This document shows, in pieces, positions 14,184-18,995 of a stretch of DNA of 64,000 nt. Within the stretch, counting starts at the first letter, position 1. Each line of letters opens with the position of its first letter. The position numbers and the translations under genes were made by a program. Where the stretch lies: positions 744,001 to 808,000 of the forward strand of contig NZ_AP023420.1 of NCBI RefSeq assembly GCF_018408705.1, given 5' to 3'. The DNA comes from Pusillibacter faecalis. Lineage in GTDB: Bacteria > Bacillota > Clostridia > Oscillospirales > Oscillospiraceae. Under the pieces are notes generated by a model. The model searched no databases, was not told where the DNA came from, and worked only from the letters and a program-made list of their open reading frames with translations.

Positions 14184-14690
14184 TCATTCCTCGCACCACC
14201 AAATATCAGCCGTTTTCACGCCCAGGGATAAGGCCTCTTGGTGCCCCTGGACTGCCAAATCTATACGATTTCCCCGGATAGCAGGGCCGGTATCGTCCGC
14301 CCGCAGATACAACATTTCGCCATTGTGCTCGATCATGATGGTGCTGCCCAGCGGAATCACGGCAGGGTCTACAGCACAGCTCACATACGGAGTCACGCGC
14401 CGTCCGCTGGCGGTGATGCCGGAGCCTGTCCCGCAGATGTGGGGCCGTTCCTCGCAGCAGTAGAAGGTGATGGTCACGTCCTCCAGCTTGGTTGAGCGGG
14501 CCAGCAGTGCGGCCTCAATCAGCTCATTTTCAGCCGCCTCCAGCTCGTCCAATGTGATCTCCGGCATGGTGGCTTTTGTGTGTTCTGGGCGCGGAGGGTC
14601 CGCATCCACATTCAACGCCAGGAATCCAATTAACCAGATTGCCAGAAGCCCAACGAAGCAAAGATATGTAAGAATCCGCCGTCGCTTCAT
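14184..14690 (-). CDS. Membrane-anchored 3D (Asp-Asp-Asp) domain protein
   Basis: The start chosen (MKRRRILTYL at 14690) overlaps the upstream stop as ATGA. Residues 5-25 form a membrane anchor or uncleaved signal, a helical linker follows to about 68, and residues 75-166 form a 3D domain. The three conserved acidic positions are Asp108 (AVDPAVIPLGS), Asp132 (RADDTG) and Asp144 (RIDL). The domain is a double-psi barrel related to MltA/RlpA and to YabE/Rpf-type proteins acting on peptidoglycan. Its place at the head of a replication operon suggests a role at the cell surface, for example wall remodelling or exclusion; that is inference. Confidence 0.8.
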   Translation of the reverse strand: MKRRRILTYLCFVGLLAIWLIGFLALNVDADPPRPEHTKATMPEITLDELEAAENELIEAALLARSTKLEDVTITFYCCEERPHICGTGSGITASGRRVTPYVSCAVDPAVIPLGSTIMIEHNGEMLYLRADDTGPAIRGNRIDLAVQGHQEALSLGVKTADIWWCEE

Positions 14691-14782
14691 ACCCGCCCCT
14701 CCAGCTTGTCCACCAAGCGGAACAGCCATCTTGTGGCTGTCCCTATCCCAATCAAAACGAAAACCAGTTCAATCGTTGTCAT
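14687..14782 (-). CDS. Single-pass membrane microprotein, 31 aa
   Basis: The ATG at 14782 opens a frame reading MTTIELVFVLIGIGTATRWLF and ending with a short basic tail. It is one transmembrane helix, and its stop overlaps the start of the 3D-domain gene (ATGA). The ribosome-binding site is weak (AAAGG), but the start lies within the end of the upstream gene, so coupling can compensate. It may help anchor or regulate the 3D protein. Confidence 0.5.
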   Translation of the reverse strand: MTTIELVFVLIGIGTATRWLFRLVDKLEGRV

Positions 14783-14891
14783 CTTTCTCAACCTTTGTAA
14801 CAGTAATTTCCGCCGTAACGCCTAATTGCTCCAGGCGCTTTGTCTTTAAGTAAATCAATGCCTTCTGAAAGCAGTCCAGATTTTCTTCCAT
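14769..14891 (-). CDS. Small hypothetical protein, 40 aa
   Basis: AGGAGG lies ten bases before the ATG. The product (MEENLDCFQKALIYLKTKR, then an acidic end) is soluble and helical, with no recognised family. It overlaps the membrane microprotein by 14 bases and is the first gene of this coupled series after the rightward RNA cassette at 14940-15039. Probable real gene of unknown role. Confidence 0.5.
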   Translation of the reverse strand: MEENLDCFQKALIYLKTKRLEQLGVTAEITVTKVEKDDND

Positions 14892-14939
14892 AGAAAACTA
14901 ACCTCCTCAAGAACTTGGTAAATTTTATGTGATAGCGTC

Positions 14940-14968
14940 TTGTCCAATCCCTTCGGAAGTGATATAGT
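14940..14968 (+). promoter_or_regulatory. Rightward promoter of a small RNA cassette
   Basis: TTGTCC (14940-14945) and TATAGT (14963-14968) have a 17-base spacer. It points against the leftward operon and leads to a terminator only about 70 bases downstream. CAATCCCTT at 14945 and AAGGGATTG at 14973 form a perfect nine-base inverted repeat around the -10 region, which could be an operator. Confidence 0.6.
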
Positions 14969-14974
14969 GTAAAA

Positions 14975-15039
14975 GGGATTGTCGTGTGGTGCCTCAATCC
15001 TTACCCTCGTCGTGCTGCGAACACGGCGGGGGATTTTTT
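14975..15039 (+). ncRNA. Candidate small RNA, about 65 nt, between promoter and terminator
   Basis: The predicted transcript starts near 14975 and ends in a strong terminator: CCCTCGTCGTG (15004-15014) pairs with CACGGCGGGGG (15022-15032) with two G-U pairs, followed by ATTTTTT. An upstream hairpin GGATTG/CAATCC can form. No ribosome-binding site or frame lies inside. It points against the leftward genes on both sides and overlaps the last bases of the 88-aa gene, so it could act in trans or by limiting read-through. Confidence 0.55.
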
Positions 15040-15304
15040 AGGCATCCTCCGGGTATGCACTGGACACCAGCTCCTTCAGTTCCATCAAATGAATGCCAGG
15101 GTCCTGTGCCGCTCGATCAAGAATCAGTTCCTTCAACTTGGGGCCAGCTCCCTCTAGTGCCCTGCGATAATCTTCAAACGAATAATTCATATGTGCCTCC
15201 TCCCATGTCTGGCCCTTCCAATCGCGGCAGAGATTATCAAACTCGCGGTTCACGTACCGGGCCATACCTCTTAATTCCTGAATTGTTGTCGGTTCCTTTT
15301 TCAT
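15038..15304 (-). CDS. Hypothetical protein, 88 aa
   Basis: AGGAGG lies 11 bases before the ATG. The product is soluble and predicted all-helical (TTIQELRGMARYVNREFDNL, RRALEGAGPKLKELILDRAA), with two Trp residues and a single Cys. No family is recognised. It is flanked on both sides by rightward small RNA cassettes, which makes it an isolated leftward gene unless the operon transcript passes through. Confidence 0.6.
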   Translation of the reverse strand: MKKEPTTIQELRGMARYVNREFDNLCRDWKGQTWEEAHMNYSFEDYRRALEGAGPKLKELILDRAAQDPGIHLMELKELVSSAYPEDA

Positions 15305-15325
15305 GTTAAAAATATCCTCCTATTC

Positions 15326-15354
15326 TTGCCAGAGGCCGGAGGATGTGTTATACT
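15326..15354 (+). promoter_or_regulatory. Rightward promoter of a second small RNA cassette
   Basis: TTGCCA (15326-15331) and TATACT (15349-15354) are separated by 17 bases. A terminator lies about 75 bases after the expected start. Confidence 0.65.
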
Positions 15355-15360
15355 GTCTCC

Positions 15361-15435
15361 GATACCTCGTAGCTACGTTACGTGGTGTCATGGGCTGTCC
15401 TCTGTTGCTGTCAGAGGCAGCCCGCTTTTTATTTT
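15361..15435 (+). ncRNA. Candidate small RNA, about 75 nt, with two hairpins
   Basis: Downstream of the 15326 promoter, the predicted RNA first forms ACCTCGTA/TACGTGGT (one mismatch, loop GCTACGT), then a terminator hairpin in which GGGCTGTCCTCT pairs with AGAGGCAGCCC (one bulge), followed by GCTTTTTATTTTT. There is no start codon with a ribosome-binding site. Its 3' end overlaps the end of the leftward 140-aa gene. The architecture, and a shared GTGGTGYC motif, are like the cassette at 14975-15039. Confidence 0.6.
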
Positions 15436-15851
15436 TCGTCCACAATGATTGTCCCTGTGGTGTAATAAATCATGTGGCGGTTTCCATCTTCATCATCGAA
15501 TAAAATGTAACTCTCCCGGTCTGTTTCAACGTCAAACTTTCCAGAATACTCCTTGATAAGCTGACCGTTTATGTCGTAGACAGATACTGTTCTCTCAATC
15601 CCACCAGACAAATTGCTCTGCTGGTCTTTCAAAGCCCTGCGTCCACTCTCAGAATTAAGCCGATACCAGATATAAGCGCCACAGATCAGCGTAGTAATTA
15701 AAACTGTTGCCGCTGTCGCGATTGAGAGTCCAACTTTCAAGCCCTTTTCGTATTGTTTGTCAGCCGCTATTGCTTCCCATAACAAAAATCCTGCAATAGA
15801 TAGGCCGAAAGCTGCTGTGATAATAACGAATACCCATGCTCCGATTGTCAT
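15429..15851 (-). CDS. Two-pass membrane protein of unknown function, 140 aa
   Basis: Residues 5-25 and about 42-62 are hydrophobic helices, joined by a short charged loop (WEAIAADKQYEKGLK). The soluble C-terminal part (about 80-140) is beta-rich, with RTVSVYDINGQLIKEYSGKFDVE, FDDEDGNRHMIYY and TGTIIVDEK. This layout recurs in prophages of clostridia, but I know no function. GAGG precedes the ATG by 11 bases. The T-rich end of the rightward small RNA overlaps its stop codon. Confidence 0.65.
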   Translation of the reverse strand: MTIGAWVFVIITAAFGLSIAGFLLWEAIAADKQYEKGLKVGLSIATAATVLITTLICGAYIWYRLNSESGRRALKDQQSNLSGGIERTVSVYDINGQLIKEYSGKFDVETDRESYILFDDEDGNRHMIYYTTGTIIVDEK

Positions 15852-15902
15852 AGCTCTATAGACCTCACTTTTTCTTTTATTTTCCTAAAAATGGGGGTGC
15901 TG

Positions 15903-15931
15903 TTGTACTCACTTACTTGCTATGGTAGAAT
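15903..15931 (+). promoter_or_regulatory. Promoter of the rightward 82-aa gene
   Basis: TTGTAC (15903-15908) and TAGAAT (15926-15931) are 17 bases apart. This places the transcript start near 15938 and excludes the upstream ATG at 15891 as the start of the gene. Confidence 0.65.
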
Positions 15932-15953
15932 GTGGGCGAAAGGGGGTGAAATC

Positions 15954-16202
15954 GTGTTCACTTACATCGTCGAAAAAGGTGCAAATCTCAAAATTCATAC
16001 ACCGGGAATAAAGGACATGTCGCAAATCAAAACAAAAACTATCCAAAAACCAGATTGCATTTACATGCAATCAGATTATCCCAGTGGGTGGCACATTGAA
16101 GTGGAACAAAGATCAGATAAGATTGTCATTTATTCCAACTATCAGCTGACGCAAAATGAAGATGGTTCATTTAACGCACCGACAAAGTTATCTGATCTTT
16201 AG
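15954..16202 (+). CDS. Hypothetical rightward protein with GTG start, 82 aa
   Basis: The GTG at 15954 follows AGGGGGTGA at a good distance and lies just downstream of the promoter at 15903. Its product starts with a short beta strand (FTYIVEKGANLKIH) and is otherwise polar, with a Trp-His pair (GWHIEVEQRSDKIVIYSNYQL). The last 32 bases overlap the end of a leftward small gene. It is one of the few rightward genes in the switch region. Unknown function. Confidence 0.55.
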   Translation: MFTYIVEKGANLKIHTPGIKDMSQIKTKTIQKPDCIYMQSDYPSGWHIEVEQRSDKIVIYSNYQLTQNEDGSFNAPTKLSDL

Positions 16203-16284
16203 TAATCTCAACTTCTGTGTCACCAAATTCTGAGATGACCCGCTCCTGGTCTTGCCCACCAGGGGCGGTGTTTTTGCTTTCCAT
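16171..16284 (-). CDS. Small acidic protein, 37 aa
   Basis: The ATG at 16284 follows AGGGGGTGAG at about seven bases. The product (MESKNTAPGGQDQERVISEF, then an acidic end) is hydrophilic with no fold prediction. It ends convergently inside the rightward 82-aa gene. It is the third gene of a short leftward set with the membrane microprotein and the Cro-like regulator. Probable but unproven. Confidence 0.45.
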   Translation of the reverse strand: MESKNTAPGGQDQERVISEFGDTEVEITKDQITLSVR

Positions 16285-16297
16285 CCTTCTCACCCCC

Positions 16298-16450
16298 TCA
16301 CCATCCATAAGAAACGAATGTCATGTAAAAAATGATAGCCCACCCAAGCCACCATAATGCCTCGTCATTCTCTTTCTCATATTTAAAATAGGCGGCGGAT
16401 GCTGCACATAAAATATAGATTATAAACACAATCGTTTTAAAAACCGCCAT
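16298..16450 (-). CDS. Two-helix membrane microprotein, 50 aa
   Basis: The ATG at 16450 follows GGAG in the last codons of the Cro-like gene (spacing about seven bases). The sequence has two hydrophobic segments (FKTIVFIIYILCAASAAYF and LWWLGWAIIFYMTFV) joined by a charged loop (KYEKENDEA). It is a likely small membrane protein of the early or immunity region; superinfection exclusion is one possibility. No family is recognised. Confidence 0.55.
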   Translation of the reverse strand: MAVFKTIVFIIYILCAASAAYFKYEKENDEALWWLGWAIIFYMTFVSYGW

Positions 16451-16451
16451 T

Positions 16452-16658
16452 TCAATCTCCTGTTTGTTCTATGTCCTGATCGGAAAGAAGCTCGTCCACC
16501 GTAATGCCGTACAATTTCGCCAGTTTCTTTTGATACTTCCGGGAAATGGGGTTCCCTCCATTTTCCCACTTACTGACCGCCGTCTGGTTTACATTGAGTT
16601 TCTTGGCAACATCAACCTGACGCAGTCCGACCCTTTCGCGGTACTCCCGCAACTTCAC
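16452..16658 (-). CDS. Cro/CI-family XRE transcription regulator, 68 aa
   Basis: The GTG start follows AGGAGGGG. Residues 1-57 form a complete HTH_3 domain, with LREYRERVGLRQVDVAKKL, then NVNQTAVSKWENG (recognition helix), then YQKKLAKLYGITVDELL. It is short, as Cro-type regulators are, and has no dimerisation or peptidase domain. It is transcribed away from the repressor at 17329, with the structured RNA between them, so these two are the probable partners of the lysogeny switch. Confidence 0.85.
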   Translation of the reverse strand: MKLREYRERVGLRQVDVAKKLNVNQTAVSKWENGGNPISRKYQKKLAKLYGITVDELLSDQDIEQTGD

Positions 16659-16698
16659 GTTTGCGCCCCTCCTTTATGTTGTGGAATATGATTTGTAA

Positions 16699-16727
16699 TT
16701 GACTGCGGTAGGAAAGTCTGCTATCCT
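16699..16727 (+). promoter_or_regulatory. Promoter of the 350-nt structured RNA
   Basis: TTGACT (16699-16704) and TATCCT (16722-16727) have a 17-base spacer. No coding start follows before the terminator at 17054-17086. Confidence 0.65.
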
Positions 16728-16733
16728 GTCCTT

Positions 16734-17086
16734 AGCCCTCTGTGGCAACGTCAAGGAGGTGGCCGTTTGACCAAACTTTTGACCTTGCCAGTTCCAGACC
16801 GTGTGGAAGCGGCGTGATGCGATAGGGCAAGAGGCAGAACCCAAACTGCCAAAGTGAGCGGCGTGGCGACAGAAGCACAGCGGTATATGTGTCTTTTCTG
16901 GAATAAATGGGATGCACCACTCCCGTGCAGAGAAGCACGTTAAACCTCGCAGGTGCGCCACTGCTGAACGCTTGCAGAGAAGCAAGTAAAAAAACGCAGT
17001 GTCAGCAGTTCCAGAAAAGTGCAACGCGTTCTGGTAACCAAACTTGGGAGAAAACCGTCCGTGATACCGCACGGGCGGTTTTTCTT
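16734..17086 (+). ncRNA. Candidate structured noncoding RNA, about 350 nt, ending in a terminator
   Basis: The region lies between the divergently placed Cro-like and CI-like genes and has no convincing reading frame, but many helices. CTTGCC 16784/GGCAAG 16826 encloses TTCCA 16792/TGGAA 16804; GGCAG 16833/CTGCC 16846 follows. Two similar modules come next. GCACC 16914/GGTGC 16952 encloses CGTGC-AGAGAA-GCACG. CTGCTGA 16961/TCAGCAG 17002 encloses CTTGC-AGAGAA-GCAAG. The two inner hairpins keep the same six-base loop while the stems differ compatibly. CCAGAA 17011/TTCTGG 17029 precedes the terminator (ACCGTCCGTG/CACGGGCGGT plus T-run). I cannot assign it to a named RNA class. Confidence 0.65.
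17054..17086 (+). terminator. Rho-independent terminator of the structured RNA
   Basis: A ten-base stem (17054-17063 with 17070-17079, one G-U pair) with a six-base loop is followed by TTTTTCTTT. Confidence 0.8.
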
Positions 17087-17134
17087 TCCCACCGCAGTCA
17101 GTCCCCGAAAACTCATAAATATGATTAGTCATGC

Positions 17135-17164
17135 TTGACACTTCCCGCAAAGCCATGCTACAAT
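17135..17164 (+). promoter_or_regulatory. Promoter of the CI-like repressor
   Basis: TTGACA (17135-17140) and TACAAT (17159-17164) are 18 bases apart. The leader to the repressor start is about 160 bases. It contains an AGCC/GGCT hairpin followed by T-rich sequence near 17190-17230, so a short terminated transcript is also possible. Confidence 0.7.
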
Positions 17165-17239
17165 GAGCTTGCCAGAACATTGTAAAAAGCCGCTTTTATA
17201 GGGGCTGGTGTTTTTGTACGCTTTTTTCAAGGGACATTC

Positions 17240-17290
17240 ATATGATACATCATATTTAAACCATTTGCAATATATAAATAGTTTATATAT
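17240..17290. promoter_or_regulatory. Two palindromic operator candidates upstream of the repressor
   Basis: ATATGAT and ATCATAT (17240-17255, two-base centre), and ATATATAAA and TTTATATAT (17270-17290, three-base centre), are perfect inverted repeats within the repressor leader. They are the natural candidates for binding sites of the CI-like or Cro-like protein and would allow autoregulation. Confidence 0.6.
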
Positions 17291-17328
17291 GATTGTTTGT
17301 ATGGTTGCACAAATTTGTGGTGGTGATT

Positions 17329-17685
17329 ATGGACATTACGCTGGAAAGGATATTATCGCTCATCCCAAAAAAAGAGGATGGTAAGTTCAAACACGGTGCC
17401 TTGTCTGCTTTTGCAAGGAAACTTGGCTTCAAAGATGGGCACATTGTTTCCGACTGGATTGCAGGAAACTCCACATCATATCTTAATTATCTGTATCAAA
17501 TCTCTGTTCTTTACAATGTCTCCGTCGAATGGCTCAAGGGCGAAACAGACATAAAAAATCCCGACCTCCAAACGGAGGCCGGGTGGAAACAGCTTGCTAT
17601 TGATTTGTTAAGTCAGCTTACACCTGAGGAGCTTGATCGTGAGATTGCTTATTTACAAAAGCGCGTAAATGAGAAAGATAACTAG
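17329..17685 (+). CDS. CI-like XRE-family repressor, 118 aa
   Basis: The start chosen is ATG at 17329 (MDITLERILSLIPKKEDG) after GGTGGTGA; the extension to 17293 has no ribosome site. Residues 20-75 form an HTH (ALSAFARKLGFKDGHIVSDWIAG, then YLYQISVLYNVSVEWLKGETD), as in small clostridial phage repressors. A helical C-terminus (about 85-118) probably dimerises. No LexA/CI peptidase domain is present, so SOS induction would need another factor, for which the antisense gene at 17618 is a candidate. Two palindromes lie in its leader. Confidence 0.85.
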   Translation: MDITLERILSLIPKKEDGKFKHGALSAFARKLGFKDGHIVSDWIAGNSTSYLNYLYQISVLYNVSVEWLKGETDIKNPDLQTEAGWKQLAIDLLSQLTPEELDREIAYLQKRVNEKDN

Positions 17686-17782
17686 CTCTTTCATTTTCTG
17701 GTAGTTTTCCAATAAGAGTAATTATCGTTTCTATCTTACTCTTATAGAGCAATTCACCGCAGGTCATATCTCGTTCATCCAT
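17618..17782 (-). CDS. Small SOS-boxed protein antisense to the repressor 3' end, 54 aa
   Basis: An ATG at 17782 follows GAGGAGGGG and opens a 54-codon frame. Its start region lies downstream of a LexA-type box and a good promoter, and its last 68 bases overlap the end of the repressor gene on the other strand. The product is helical (CGELLYKSKIETIITLIGKL, then ERASYLSHLRAFVNKQ), with no known family. By analogy with LexA-controlled antirepressors of enteric phages, it may trigger induction by binding or replacing the repressor; the analogy is positional only. Confidence 0.55.
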   Translation of the reverse strand: MDERDMTCGELLYKSKIETIITLIGKLPENERASYLSHLRAFVNKQSHDQAPQV

Positions 17783-17807
17783 ATTCCAGTTGCCCCTCCT
17801 CGCTTGA

Positions 17808-17819
17808 GAACATTTGTTC
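17808..17819 (-). promoter_or_regulatory. LexA/DinR-type SOS box
   Basis: GAAC-ATTT-GTTC within the palindrome AGAACATTTGTTCT matches the Gram-positive SOS-box core GAACN4GTTC. It lies just downstream of the -10 of the leftward promoter and upstream of the small gene, where LexA would block transcription. Confidence 0.65.
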
Positions 17820-17834
17820 TAGTGATTTGATAAT

Positions 17835-17863
17835 ATCATAGCACCGAGGAGAATATAAGGCAA
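17835..17863 (-). promoter_or_regulatory. Promoter of the SOS-boxed small gene
   Basis: On the minus strand TTGCCT (17858-17863) and TATGAT (17835-17840) are separated by 17 bases. The SOS box starts about 15 bases downstream of the -10. Confidence 0.65.
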
Positions 17864-18081
17864 TCAGCAGATTTTCACAATTCTTTCCATTTATATTTTG
17901 TATTGACCTATATCTAGTGGTCTTTACTTTTATACCACAATTTTACTTTTTACGATAGGTTTTCATTCTAGTGAAAAGCCGCCGTCAGGAATCACCTGAT
18001 AATTTAATCAAATAAACACTTACAAACACTAACCCACTCGAACAAGTTTGAATATACAGAAATAAACACGAATAAAAACTA

Positions 18082-18110
18082 TTGACAAATTCAATTTGGG
18101 AGCATAATAT
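18082..18110 (+). promoter_or_regulatory. Promoter upstream of the NYN nuclease leader
   Basis: TTGACA (18082-18087) and TAATAT (18105-18110) have a 17-base spacer. The transcript would start near 18117. Confidence 0.75.
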
Positions 18111-18116
18111 ATATCA

Positions 18117-18203
18117 TACAGCAAAGAGCTGTATAAGCTATCATAACCTCTGGGCGAGGGCTCCCACCTTTCGGGATGATCTGACCCCAGAGGTTTTATT
18201 TTT
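18117..18203 (+). ncRNA. Structured leader with internal terminator (attenuator or small RNA)
   Basis: After a short hairpin (ACAGC/GCTGT), a perfect ten-base stem, AACCTCTGGG 18145-18154 with CCCAGAGGTT 18186-18195, encloses a smaller TCCC/GGGA hairpin and is followed by TTTTATTTTT. It ends 17 bases before the nuclease start codon. It is either an attenuator for the nuclease and recombinase genes or a separate RNA of about 85 nt. The 31-base apical part is too structured for a plain terminator, but it matches no riboswitch class that I know. Confidence 0.55.
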
Positions 18204-18220
18204 ATATATCGAGGGAGACT

Positions 18221-18940
18221 ATGAATATAAGAGAGACTAGAAAAACCGCAATTCTTGTAGACGGAGGATATTATAGAAAGCGAGCCATCGCTTTATGGGG
18301 GAAAAACAAAACCGCTGCTGAACGCGCAGATGAATTATTCAGGTACTGCTTACTTCATATATCAGAGCCAGATGAACCTCGCGATTTATATAGAATATTT
18401 TATTATGACTGCCCCCCAATGACACGTGAGATTATTCATCCGCTCACAAAAGAAACCATATCGTATGCAGAAATGGCTGGAACACGCTGGACAAATGCAT
18501 TTTTTGAGGCTCTATCCAAAAAAAGAAAATTTGCAATTCGGCGCGGAGAATTGGCTGAATCGCAAGCCACTTATATTTTAAAGCCGTCTGCGTTATCTGA
18601 AATTATATCAGAAAAGAAGTTAATTTCTGATTTAACCAAAGATGACTTTAAATTAGATGTTAAACAAAAGGGCGTCGATATGAGAATAGGTCTGGATGTA
18701 GCCTCTTTATCTTATGGAAAATATGTAAACCAAATCGTTTTAATTGCAGGAGATAGCGATTTCATTCCTGTAGCGAAGATGGCAAGAAAAAGCGGAATTG
18801 ATTTTATACTGGACCCAATGAAACAACACATTAAGCCCAAACTATCCGAACATATTGATGGAATAGAAACATATACCGATAAAATGTACATTGTAAATGA
18901 AGAAAAATTAGAATATGAGATGGAAACCAACGATCAATAA
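18221..18940 (+). CDS. NYN (PIN-like) domain ribonuclease, 239 aa
   Basis: The ATG follows GAGGGAG. The NYN/DUF88 (LabA-like) signature is present: Asp14 (AILVDGGY), Asp153 and Asp159 (GVDMRIGLD), and Asp178 with Asp180 (IAGDSDF), giving the usual set of metal-binding acids. NYN proteins are single-domain RNases of the PIN-like fold. It probably shares its transcript with the recombinase 55 bases downstream. RNase genes carried beside integrases of mobile elements are often defence or RNA-processing factors, but the target here is unknown. The structured leader may control it. Confidence 0.85.
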   Translation: MNIRETRKTAILVDGGYYRKRAIALWGKNKTAAERADELFRYCLLHISEPDEPRDLYRIFYYDCPPMTREIIHPLTKETISYAEMAGTRWTNAFFEALSKKRKFAIRRGELAESQATYILKPSALSEIISEKKLISDLTKDDFKLDVKQKGVDMRIGLDVASLSYGKYVNQIVLIAGDSDFIPVAKMARKSGIDFILDPMKQHIKPKLSEHIDGIETYTDKMYIVNEEKLEYEMETNDQ

Positions 18941-18951
18941 CATATAAATAA

Positions 18952-18974
18952 GCCGCCAGGAATTTCCTGGCGGC
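18952..18974. repeat. Perfect 23-base palindrome between nuclease and recombinase
   Basis: GCCGCCAGGAA and TTCCTGGCGGC are exact complements around a single central T. The hairpin ends 21 bases before the recombinase start codon, and there is no T-run after it. It could bind the recombinase or a regulator, or shape the bicistronic mRNA. Confidence 0.65.
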
Positions 18975-18995
18975 GTGATCTTAGGTGGTGGAGCT

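Noticed and set aside
16699..17086. Retron or diversity-generating element RNA
   Set aside because: No reverse transcriptase gene exists anywhere in the window, and the structures do not match msr-msd hairpins.
16674..17180. 168-codon leftward frame and a 73-codon rightward frame over the structured RNA
   Set aside because: Neither has a ribosome-binding site or recognisable protein sequence, and the region reads better as RNA with paired stems.
17054..17290. Type III toxin-antitoxin RNA near the repressor
   Set aside because: No ToxN-like gene is adjacent and the two modules are not tandem copies of a pseudoknot of about 35 bases.
17980..18005. Fourteen-base match between 17,980 and 44,310 (AAGCCGCCGTCAGG)
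   Set aside because: Several such matches are expected by chance in 64 kb, so it is not evidence for an att site.
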